Source: an uncultured Pelagibacteraceae bacterium (GTDB lineage Bacteria; Pseudomonadota; Alphaproteobacteria; Pelagibacterales; Pelagibacteraceae). From it: 64,000 bases of DNA. The stretch spans positions 62,001 through 126,000 of the forward strand of contig CACOSU010000003.1 in the NCBI GenBank assembly GCA_902629935.1, read 5' to 3'. This document shows, in pieces, positions 58,112-63,969 of the stretch (positions are counted from its first letter, which is position 1; the number at the start of each line of letters is the position of its first letter). Made by a program: the position numbers and the translations under genes. The notes below the pieces were generated by a model. It did not search any database. It saw only the letters and a program-made list of their open reading frames with translations, and had not been told where the DNA came from.

Positions 58112-58122
58112 TTACAACTTAT
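58112..58122 (+). other. intervening segment joining the two tmRNA pieces
   Basis: Eleven nucleotides lie between the encoded CCA and the GGGGGUG of the coding piece. In permuted tmRNA genes this linker is removed by processing to give two RNAs. It is short compared with what I recall for many alphaproteobacteria. Confidence 0.75.
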
Positions 58123-58290
58123 GGGGGTGAACTAGATTCGACGGGTGACTAAAGGTTATTCTTTCGTTCGGGATTGTTCCACCGTAACGGGCTATTTTAT
58201 AATTGCTAACGAAAGTTATGCACTTGCTGCCTAATTAACCTAGTTAATTAAGCAAACGGGGTTCGGGGCACCTGGCAACAGAACGCCCCT
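58123..58290 (+). ncRNA. ssrA: two-piece tmRNA, coding piece
   Basis: The segment starts with GGGGGUGAACUAGAUUCGACGG, the conserved tmRNA 5' acceptor strand and D-arm region (shown here only to its 20th base in 58123-58142 plus context). An in-frame tag follows: GCU AAC GAA AGU UAU GCA CUU GCU GCC UAA at 58205-58234, encoding ANESYALAA, whose ALAA end matches the classical proteolysis tag. A GGGG/CCCC-based hairpin (58258-58264 with 58281-58289) marks the 3' end. With the charged Ala the appended tag would be AANESYALAA. Ribosome rescue is the function. Confidence 0.92.
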
Positions 58291-58330
58291 AAAAAACAAT
58301 TACCCTTTATTTTTCAATAATAATTTTTTT

Positions 58331-58372
58331 ATAACTTCAACGAAGTTTTCAACGAAGTTTCAACGAAGTTAT
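58331..58372. repeat. three near-tandem 12-bp repeats with inverted 8-bp ends
   Basis: TTCAACGAAGTT occurs at 58336-58347, 58348-58359 and 58359-58370, and the array is bounded by ATAACTTC (58331-58338) and GAAGTTAT (58365-58372), which are exact inverses. Each unit can itself fold as a small hairpin. Short iterons at about 11-12-bp spacing fit a protein-binding array such as an origin or a recombinase accessory site. Confidence 0.85.
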
Positions 58373-58492
58373 AAACACGAAAACTGCCCGTCCAGAGTAG
58401 ATATGATACATACTACTCAAAAGTGATTTAACCCTATCCTACACATCTTAAAACAAGTTCTACAAATAGAACATTTCTACTCTTAAACTGAC

Positions 58493-58513
58493 CTTTACGC
58501 CACTAGCGTAAAG
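58493..58513. repeat. perfect 8-bp inverted repeat
   Basis: ctttacgc (58493-58500) and gcgtaaag (58506-58513) flank a 5-bp loop. A related acgcc/ggcgt pair lies about 25 bp further on. It could be a hairpin in a transcript or a protein site. Confidence 0.8.
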
Positions 58514-58572
58514 ATAATCAAACTTTACGAAAGTTATACGCCACAAGATAATCTCTGGCGTAAAACTTCTTC

Positions 58573-58748
58573 TTTTATAAATACTAATGAAGATATGAGA
58601 TTACTTCATTTTAAATAGTAAAAAAAATAGGTTAGCGGGAGTGGTATAAGTGAAACATTTATCGGTAAAAAGAAATCTCTAAAATAAGTTTATATCACTC
58701 CGTTAAAATCACTACCTAATTTTTATAAATATAAATGAAGATATGAGA
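58573..58748. repeat. pair of 28-bp direct repeats
   Basis: Copies at 58573-58600 and 58721-58748 start ttttataaata and end aatgaagatatgaga, and differ at two adjacent central positions. They are 148 bp apart start to start. Direct repeats of this length in an intergenic region next to a recombinase-bearing island could be binding sites or remnants of duplication. Confidence 0.85.
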
Positions 58749-58770
58749 AGATAATATTTTCACTTTAAAA

Positions 58771-58847
58771 TGCTCACGGCAATTAAAGTTAATTAACATA
58801 AACTTATTTCTATTTAGAAATAGGTTTGGTCGCTGTTTGAGTGAGCA
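58771..58847 (+). repeat. nested hairpin just upstream of the first island gene
   Basis: tgctcac (58771-58777) and gtgagca (58841-58847) form an outer stem enclosing a 13-bp hairpin (58800-58827, arms aaacttatttcta and its complement, with one G-U pair) and the palindrome gttaattaac. The structure ends 28 bp before the next ATG. It could be a double-strand origin for rolling-circle replication or an mRNA leader; neither is shown. Confidence 0.6.
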
Positions 58848-58875
58848 CGAACAGAAATGAATAGAAGGAAAAGTA

Positions 58876-59682
58876 ATGAATATAATTACAAAAGATATAA
58901 AGACAATTAAAGATTTACGAAAGTATGTAAATTCAATTGATTGGTATAACAAAAAGTGGAACGAAAAAGATGCTGACGAAATCAATGAACAATCTGCTAA
59001 TAACTTGCTAGTTAGAAGAGATGATGAAAAAACATTTGGGTTAGCAGAGGCATTTTTCAAATCCACAATCAGTAAAAAACTACAAGCGAAAACTTATAAG
59101 TTGCCTTGGGGAACATCACAAGTTTCGTTAGATAGAAGATACAGATATAGTGAAGTAGCAGAAAGATTGGGTAAAGAGATACACAAAGAATATAAAGATA
59201 GTGACCAATCATTAAGATGTTATTACCTAAAAAATAAAGCAGGGTATTCTACTTATGATATTAGCGATGTTTTTATCTATGCCAACGAATATACAGATGA
59301 AATAGTATATGTGTCATACGATAGAAAAGATATTTGGTGGAATAATTTTTTCAAAGAATGTTTAGACGCTACAATTCCAAATAACTTTGATGAATTAAAC
59401 CGAATTAAGAAATTTAATCTTGTATTAAGAAAAGACGAGTTCAAAACAATTTCTTGTGAAGGTAAAACTTTCAAAGAGGCATTAGATAATTTTTATAACA
59501 CTAATAAAGATTTTAATGCTGAACACGAAAGTGAATATCAAAGAATGCCTAATACTTGGTTTGTTTGGGGAACAACTGCTTTAGAGAAGTTGCCTGAAAA
59601 TGAAAGTATCGTCGGTCATAAAGACATAAAAGAAAAAAGATATGTTTATGAAGACGCTAGAGAGATTGGCGATTTACGATAA
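58876..59682 (+). CDS. island protein of unknown function
   Basis: This 268-residue soluble protein has no signal peptide or membrane helix, and I recognise no family. It is charged, with many aromatic residues (SIDWYNKKWNE near residue 20, KDIWWNNFFKECLD near residue 150, MPNTWFVWGTTALEKLPE near residue 230). A good Shine-Dalgarno (gaaggaaaag) precedes the ATG. It is the first gene after the repeat-rich region and is joined stop-to-start (TAAATG) to a gene with a nuclease-type motif. A replication or DNA-processing role is therefore plausible but unproven. Confidence 0.75.
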   Translation: MNIITKDIKTIKDLRKYVNSIDWYNKKWNEKDADEINEQSANNLLVRRDDEKTFGLAEAFFKSTISKKLQAKTYKLPWGTSQVSLDRRYRYSEVAERLGKEIHKEYKDSDQSLRCYYLKNKAGYSTYDISDVFIYANEYTDEIVYVSYDRKDIWWNNFFKECLDATIPNNFDELNRIKKFNLVLRKDEFKTISCEGKTFKEALDNFYNTNKDFNAEHESEYQRMPNTWFVWGTTALEKLPENESIVGHKDIKEKRYVYEDAREIGDLR

Positions 59683-60156
59683 ATGACTAAAGAAGAGTTA
59701 AAGAATGCTCTTCTCAAAAAAGATAATAAGTTCGCCACCGATTACATTGTGGTGGCGAACACTTATATGAATATTAGTTTTAAGGAACTTACACGAAAAC
59801 TAGATTTGCTTAACGCTAAAGTGAATAAAAAACTTTTTAGATACTTTAGAAAGTATCCAGAGAAGAGAATACAATTTGCTTATAATCATCAAAGAGTGAT
59901 TAACAACACTCACTCTCATTTGATTTTAAAAGTGCCAGATGAGTATTACCAACCTCATACTGAACTTTGTCATTTAAGAGATTTGATGTGGTTTAATTGG
60001 TGGCAATTAGACGACAGACACAACAGAAAATTTAGATTGTGGTTTCAAAAAGTTGATGATGAACCAACGAGTAAATTTTTTAATGTTAATTACGCTGTGA
60101 GAGAAAATAAAAAAGACACAGCACAGAATGACGAATTTCAATATGGAATTTTATAG
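59683..60156 (+). CDS. candidate HUH-type replication/relaxase protein
   Basis: This 157-residue protein contains INNTHSHLILKVP (residues 73-85), in which H77-S-H79-L-I-L fits the HUH metal-binding motif (His-x-His followed by hydrophobics). Further on, NVNYAVRENKKD (residues 134-145) places Tyr137 where rolling-circle Rep proteins have the catalytic Tyr-x-x-Lys/Arg motif. Trp-rich spacing between the two (MWFNWWQLDD) also recalls small phage and plasmid Rep endonucleases. It follows the 268-residue gene without a gap. The small size and divergence make this a motif-based inference, not a firm family assignment. Confidence 0.55.
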   Translation: MTKEELKNALLKKDNKFATDYIVVANTYMNISFKELTRKLDLLNAKVNKKLFRYFRKYPEKRIQFAYNHQRVINNTHSHLILKVPDEYYQPHTELCHLRDLMWFNWWQLDDRHNRKFRLWFQKVDDEPTSKFFNVNYAVRENKKDTAQNDEFQYGIL

Positions 60157-60169
60157 AAGAGAGGAAAAA

Positions 60170-60412
60170 ATGAATAAATGTATAACGAGAAAACAAGGTA
60201 GTGAGGGAGTAATTAAAATCTCTCATTATTATATGAGTGAGATTGTTAGGTTATGTCTTTACACAATTAAAACGACAGACGAAACAAACTTACAAAATAT
60301 AAGAAGTAAAAAGATATTAGCAAGAATACAGAAATACTTAATTCAGACAGGAAAGAATAAAGAAATTTTTGAAAAGTATAACGAAGAACCAAAAGGAAGA
60401 TTACCGATATGA
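60170..60412 (+). CDS. small island protein, unknown
   Basis: Taken from ATG 60170, which has AGAGAGG seven bases upstream, this is an 80-residue basic protein with no recognised family. A longer frame from 60128 would overlap the HUH-motif gene and lacks a ribosome site, so I reject it. The stop overlaps the next gene's start as ATGA. It belongs to the same tight rightward operon. Confidence 0.65.
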   Translation: MNKCITRKQGSEGVIKISHYYMSEIVRLCLYTIKTTDETNLQNIRSKKILARIQKYLIQTGKNKEIFEKYNEEPKGRLPI

Positions 60413-60570
60413 TAACACAAAAAATAAGAACAATGATGTCCGAAGTAGATAGACACATTTCAAAAAAAGAACGACTAAAGGCAATGACAAAGATTGAGGA
60501 CATTGTTGAGGAGTTCAATAAAGTCAAACAAGAACAAATGACCAAAGCAAAACAGGAGAAAAAAATATGA
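60409..60570 (+). CDS. 53-residue island protein with coiled-coil character
   Basis: An ATG at 60409, inside the ATGA overlap with the preceding gene, opens 53 codons ending in an ATGA overlap with the next gene at 60567. The peptide (MITQKIRTMMSEVDRHISKK start) is very rich in Lys, Glu and Gln and is predicted helical. Double coupling on both ends strongly supports translation. Function unknown. Confidence 0.65.
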   Translation: MITQKIRTMMSEVDRHISKKERLKAMTKIEDIVEEFNKVKQEQMTKAKQEKKI

Positions 60571-60950
60571 GTTTAATACCAATGAATGTTGAGCAGATGA
60601 GAAGAAAGGCATTAGAAAACTCAAAAGCAAAACAACAACAACAAAAAGATTTTGAAAATCAAGTTAATCAAATGTCAAAGCACAATGTTGGTGGTTTATA
60701 TGATGTAAGACAAATAATGAAATCACAGCAATTCAAAGAGCAAAAGAACCATTACAATATTGAACAAGCAAGAAGTGAGTTAGAGGATTTATTACAAGCA
60801 AATCGTCTATACAAATTCTCACACGATACAGAGGAATTTATTAAAAAGATTTCTGGTAGAGAGGCAGATAGTTATACTATTAGAGAAACTGGTAAATTCA
60901 TTTCTGAATTGATTAACGAAATAAAAGCAAAATACGAAGTAAAAGAATAA
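60567..60950 (+). CDS. island protein of unknown function, helical and Gln/Lys-rich
   Basis: This 127-residue protein has a Gln/Lys-rich helical N-terminus (RRKALENSKAKQQQQKDFEN) and a charged C-terminal half with no recognised domain. An AGGAG Shine-Dalgarno lies 7 nt before ATG, inside the preceding gene. It is the last clear member of the coupled rightward group 58876-60950. It could be a scaffold, a DNA-binding accessory or a virion-related protein; the sequence does not decide. Confidence 0.7.
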   Translation: MSLIPMNVEQMRRKALENSKAKQQQQKDFENQVNQMSKHNVGGLYDVRQIMKSQQFKEQKNHYNIEQARSELEDLLQANRLYKFSHDTEEFIKKISGREADSYTIRETGKFISELINEIKAKYEVKE

Positions 60951-61000
60951 TCTCTCCCTAGAATGAATAAATTCAAAACAAATAACTAGAGGATAAAAAT

Positions 61001-61174
61001 ATGTTTATTAACAATACACAAACACCAATAAGACAATTCAAAACTAAAGTGAATTTAACAATTAACCCTAAAATCTATGAGCAATTTAAACAAGTTGCCG
61101 AGAAAAGATTACAACCTAAATCGTGGGTGATTGAGAATATGATGAAATCTTACATTTTAGAAACGAATAAATAG
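61001..61174 (+). CDS. small ribbon-helix-helix-like (CopG/Arc) protein
   Basis: A 57-residue frame begins at ATG 61001 with tagaggat upstream. Its middle reads TKVNLTINPKIYEQFKQVAE followed by a segment like KSWVIENMMKSYI. An N-terminal beta strand (KVNLTI) followed by two short helices is the pattern of ribbon-helix-helix regulators such as CopG. In rolling-circle plasmids CopG represses rep, which fits a nearby candidate Rep gene. The assignment rests on pattern only. Confidence 0.55.
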   Translation: MFINNTQTPIRQFKTKVNLTINPKIYEQFKQVAEKRLQPKSWVIENMMKSYILETNK

Positions 61175-61210
61175 TAATAAGAACGAATTTATTCATTCAC
61201 TTCTAGCAAT

Positions 61211-61268
61211 GGGGCAGTATTCTTCAAAGTCTTCATATCTTTAAACTTTGTATCGTTAAAACTGCCCC
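61211..61268. terminator. inverted repeat between convergent island genes
   Basis: ggggcagt (61211-61218) and actgcccc (61261-61268) are exact complements, enclosing an inner caaag/ctttg pair (61225-61229 with 61246-61250). It lies between the rightward CopG-like gene and the stop of the leftward lipoprotein gene. There is no long U-run, so it may be a transcript end, or a small structured RNA. Confidence 0.5.
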
Positions 61269-61276
61269 TTTGTGAT

Positions 61277-61717
61277 TTAAGAGATTTTATATTCTAAAAG
61301 AACCATTGTTCGCCAACCATTCTTCTCTTTTAAAACTTTCTTATGAACGATTTTATAACCAGCGATAGATACTTCTTCTAATTTACTATCAGCAGTTAAG
61401 TCGTAAGTTTTAGTAATACCCTTTCCATTTTCTTTATGAGTTATTACCTCATTACTTACTAATGAGTGTTGAGTAATATCCGCTATTTTTATCTTGGCAC
61501 TCAACACTGCTTTGGATTCGGAAATATTTAAATCCTTACTCCAACCATTTCCACACACCTTGATAACTCTATCTGTCTGTTTGTTTTTATTACAATACAA
61601 GTTAATGAATTTTTGTAAGTCATCTGGACTTGTAATTGTTTTCTTATTCTTAACATATGAACTATTGGTACAATTACTCATCATTAACCCAATAATCATT
61701 ATTAGTATTATTCTCAT
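61277..61717 (-). CDS. putative island lipoprotein
   Basis: This 146-residue protein begins with a short hydrophobic signal ending in MMSNC (Cys16), a lipobox-like site although Asn before Cys is unusual. The mature part is charged, with a helix around SESKAVLSAKIKIADITQHS and a C-terminal strand region. The layout recalls small LPP20-type outer-membrane lipoproteins, but I cannot confirm the family. It is the last gene of the leftward recombinase operon, directly abutting the preceding gene. A surface or exclusion role is possible. Confidence 0.6.
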   Translation of the reverse strand: MRIILIMIIGLMMSNCTNSSYVKNKKTITSPDDLQKFINLYCNKNKQTDRVIKVCGNGWSKDLNISESKAVLSAKIKIADITQHSLVSNEVITHKENGKGITKTYDLTADSKLEEVSIAGYKIVHKKVLKEKNGWRTMVLLEYKIS

Positions 61718-61960
61718 TTAACCTCCTGTTATTGAGAAAACAAAAATCACAGCATTCCAAAACAATTCATTACCTTGTTCCGAATACATTAAGTCGTGCC
61801 AGAAACCATTACTCATATGAACGGTTTCATTACACACTTTGATTTCTTTTGTTGAAACGATTACTCCATTTTCTGTAATCGTTTCTGTTTTGTAGGAACA
61901 TTCATCAGCATTTACTGATTGAATGAATATGAAAAGAAAAATTATAATTCGTTTGACCAT
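61718..61960 (-). CDS. small secreted or membrane island protein
   Basis: This 80-residue protein has a hydrophobic N-terminus (residues 3-17, cleavage near VNADE), a middle with two Cys residues (ECSYKTETI, EIKVCNE) and a hydrophobic C-terminal end (LFWNAVIFVFSITGG). It may be anchored in the inner membrane and face the periplasm. It overlaps the preceding gene by 19 bp and abuts the lipoprotein gene. No family recognised. Confidence 0.6.
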   Translation of the reverse strand: MVKRIIIFLFIFIQSVNADECSYKTETITENGVIVSTKEIKVCNETVHMSNGFWHDLMYSEQGNELFWNAVIFVFSITGG

Positions 61961-62196
61961 AACTTCTCTTTCTTCTTTTGACTTAACTCAAATTGTAATT
62001 GATTAAGAATGGCGTCCATTAAATTAAAGAAAGCAATATGAACTTCTTGTTCAAAAATAGATTTTCTACATTCGTCAGTTTTACAATTAGTTAAAACATT
62101 TGTTATTACCATTTGATAATACTCGTTTGATTTACCAAAGGCGTGAGTTGTAAAAGTTAATAGAAACAAAAATACTATCGTCTTAATTAACTTCAT
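61942..62196 (-). CDS. small secreted island protein
   Basis: This 84-residue protein has a clear signal peptide (residues 1-20, cleavage near THAFG). A short mature part follows, containing a Cys pair (NCKTDECRK) and a helical, charged C-terminus ending SQKKKEKLWSNEL. It overlaps its neighbours by 4 bp (ATGA) upstream and 19 bp downstream. No family recognised. Its export and its place after a recombinase suggest an envelope function for the element. Confidence 0.62.
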   Translation of the reverse strand: MKLIKTIVFLFLLTFTTHAFGKSNEYYQMVITNVLTNCKTDECRKSIFEQEVHIAFFNLMDAILNQLQFELSQKKKEKLWSNEL

Positions 62197-62408
62197 TTCA
62201 ATTTACCCCCTTTCTTAAAATCATAAAAATCCAAATCATCAGCAACACTTTGAGAAATTTCTTTTATGATTTTCTCTTCTCTTCTTTTTTCACATTGAGA
62301 ACACAAGGTATAACCAAGAGTGTTAGGATATTTTCTATTCAGAAATCTATCCCAATTAGACAACTCTTCATTACAATCGTAGCAAATAGGAATTATTTCT
62401 ATACTCAT
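62193..62408 (-). CDS. small zinc-ribbon-like protein
   Basis: Starting at ATG 62408, which overlaps the recombinase stop as TAATG, this is a 71-residue protein. It has two CxxC knuckles (CYDC near residue 9 and CSQC near residue 39), a likely zinc-binding pair, and a charged helical tail. A longer frame from 62453 would lie inside the recombinase gene and is not preferred. It overlaps the secreted-protein gene by 4 bp. Function unknown; a DNA- or protein-binding accessory is plausible. Confidence 0.62.
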   Translation of the reverse strand: MSIEIIPICYDCNEELSNWDRFLNRKYPNTLGYTLCSQCEKRREEKIIKEISQSVADDLDFYDFKKGGKLK

Positions 62409-63085
62409 TAAGCAACTCCTTGTAATTCTCGTTGAATTATTTTGTGTGTCCAAGACAAAGGAAACTTTTTACGAGTTGATTTAGAAATTTCTGACGAGAT
62501 TGTCCGATAACTCTTACCTTTCTTTCTCATCAAAACCATTTCTCTAATTATTTCTTGTTCTTTTTCTACAGGAACAAAAAAACCATTCTCATCTTTGTCA
62601 TAACCAAAAGTCATCTTTCCACCAGAAAACTTATTTTCAGTTTTCATTCTTTCCTTATAACTTTTAATTTTTTGTGAAGTTTGTTCTGCCTGAAATTGAG
62701 CAAAACAAGACAACATAGTTAAGAACACATTACCAATAGCGTCTGAACCAGTTGTTTCACAATTCAAATCAACGAAATGTAAATAGATTTTCTTCTTCTT
62801 AAATTTCTGAATAGTTTGAAGTAAAGACAAAGTGTTTCTACAAAATCTATCTAAATGAGAACAAATAATATGGTCATTTGTTTTAAGTTTTCTTAATAAC
62901 TCATATGCCTTTTCTCTTCTTTCAAAAGGTATTTGACCACTACATTGTTCCTCTATTACTTCATCAACTATCAAATCTTTAATAGAGGCATAGTTTCTAC
63001 ATTTTTTGATTTGTGTTTCTCTACTACTGCCTTTTTCAAACGCTTCAGCATTACTATTTCTAGTATAAACATAAACTTTAGACAT
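62408..63085 (-). CDS. serine recombinase (resolvase/invertase family)
   Basis: This 225-residue enzyme has the resolvase N-terminal domain: VYVYTRNSNAEAFEKGSSRETQ with nucleophile Ser11 flanked by Tyr7 and Arg9, the SHLDRFCRNTLSLL arginine region near residue 80, and the long E-helix (CFAQFQAEQTSQKIKSYKERM). A short C-terminal DNA-binding part follows (KKGKSYRTISSEISKSTRKKFPLSWTHKII). It is of resolvase/invertase size, so it may resolve or invert DNA rather than act as a large integrase. An AAAGGAG Shine-Dalgarno lies 6 nt before ATG. It heads the leftward island operon. Confidence 0.9.
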   Translation of the reverse strand: MSKVYVYTRNSNAEAFEKGSSRETQIKKCRNYASIKDLIVDEVIEEQCSGQIPFERREKAYELLRKLKTNDHIICSHLDRFCRNTLSLLQTIQKFKKKKIYLHFVDLNCETTGSDAIGNVFLTMLSCFAQFQAEQTSQKIKSYKERMKTENKFSGGKMTFGYDKDENGFFVPVEKEQEIIREMVLMRKKGKSYRTISSEISKSTRKKFPLSWTHKIIQRELQGVA

Positions 63086-63177
63086 AAATTACTCCTTTCT
63101 TTAGGTGTTCAAGTTTATCAATCAATGAGAACACGCTAACAGGAAACCTTTAGGACACAAGGGAATTACCTTAACTT

Positions 63178-63206
63178 TTGACTATATTAGTGTTGGAAGT
63201 TAATAT
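63178..63206 (+). promoter_or_regulatory. sigma70-like promoter for the last island gene
   Basis: TTGACT (63178-63183) and TAATAT (63201-63206) are separated by 17 bp, a near-consensus promoter pointing right. Transcription would start near 63213. This rules out the possible TTG start at 63178 for the downstream gene. Confidence 0.6.
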
Positions 63207-63249
63207 TTTTTTAGTTTATATTCATCTGGAAAGAGATATTTTAACGAAA

Positions 63250-63969
63250 ATGAAATTAACCTTTAGAGAACAACAACCAGTAAGATTGTGGTTTCTATAT
63301 CTTCAAACTTGTTTAAGAGATGAAGTATTAAGTAAGAAAGTTAATAGAAACTTTTACAAAGATTGGCATTTAAATTCGGTTAAAACTCAAAAATTCAATA
63401 CTTGGATTAAATCTCATCAACATCTATTTACAAAAGAGTTTGAAAGTAAAATAAAACTATATCAAGGCAAGAGAACACCTAATTCATTACTTGTTGAAAT
63501 ACCTTTAGATTACACCGTTCAAAAAATACAAAGAGATATTGGTAAAGTAGTAAAAGGTAAGATAGCACAAAAACAAACTAATCAACGATTTCAAATAACA
63601 GCGAAACAAAATCTTAAAATAGCACCATTTGATTACTTTCTTTATGCTTGGCAAACAAAGAGAAAATATGATGTGAGAAAAAAGAAAATTAAACTAGAGG
63701 ATATTTGGCATATTGTAGATAGACACATTAGAGCAAGACAAAGCAGAGTTAAATCTTGGTTAAAAGATAGAGAAGTTATTGACAAAAAAACAGGTAGAAA
63801 AAAATTCATTAAAGGCACAATAAAAAGAAGAGAGTTAAGTCGTTTTCATAATGAAGAACGAGGTGTAGTCAAAGCAAAAGCAATTGTAATTTCAAAAAAT
63901 ATTAAAAAGGCACAATCACTTTTAGAGAATGTATGTAAAGGTGTTTTTCCTGGTGACTATTCAATTTAA
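63250..63969 (+). CDS. island protein of unknown function, basic
   Basis: From ATG 63250 this is a 239-residue, strongly basic protein with no signal peptide. It starts MKLTFREQQPVRLWFLYLQ, has a central LLVEIPLDYTVQKIQRDIG segment near residue 85 and a Lys/Arg-rich C-terminal part with many predicted helices. I recognise no family. The charge suggests nucleic-acid contact. The start choice follows from the promoter at 63178-63206, which would lie inside any longer frame. It is transcribed away from the recombinase operon and may continue the element beyond the window. Confidence 0.72.
   Translation: MKLTFREQQPVRLWFLYLQTCLRDEVLSKKVNRNFYKDWHLNSVKTQKFNTWIKSHQHLFTKEFESKIKLYQGKRTPNSLLVEIPLDYTVQKIQRDIGKVVKGKIAQKQTNQRFQITAKQNLKIAPFDYFLYAWQTKRKYDVRKKKIKLEDIWHIVDRHIRARQSRVKSWLKDREVIDKKTGRKKFIKGTIKRRELSRFHNEERGVVKAKAIVISKNIKKAQSLLENVCKGVFPGDYSI

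Larger units (their letters stand above)
58293..58875. other. 583-bp non-coding region rich in iterated and inverted repeats (candidate origin)
   Basis: No convincing gene lies here. The region holds three copies of ttcaacgaagtt (58336-58370), an 8-bp inverted repeat (ctttacgc/gcgtaaag, 58493-58513) and two copies of a 28-bp direct repeat (58573-58600, 58721-58748). A 12-bp inverted repeat with one mismatch (58638-58649 with 58690-58701) and a nested hairpin at 58771-58847 complete the set. Such density between a tmRNA and a candidate replication gene suggests a replication origin, a recombination site or a structured RNA. The role is inferred. Confidence 0.55.

Noticed and set aside
57990-58112. 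N-terminal extension of ThyX
   Set aside because: It is the antisense of the tmRNA acceptor piece and has no ThyX homology; the ATG at 57989 is a sound start.
58331-58372. CRISPR-like array
   Set aside because: Three 12-bp units with no spacers and no cas genes; this is an iteron-type array.
58331-58372. loxP site
   Set aside because: Only the outer 8 bp of each arm match, the spacer is wrong and no Cre-like recombinase is present.
58716-59066. 116-codon minus-strand frame
   Set aside because: It is antisense to the start of the 58876 gene and the hairpin region, lacks a ribosome site and has no recognisable domain.
60267-60545. 92-codon minus-strand frame with hydrophobic sequence
   Set aside because: It is antisense to two coupled rightward genes; its hydrophobic look comes from reading Lys/Glu-rich codons in reverse.
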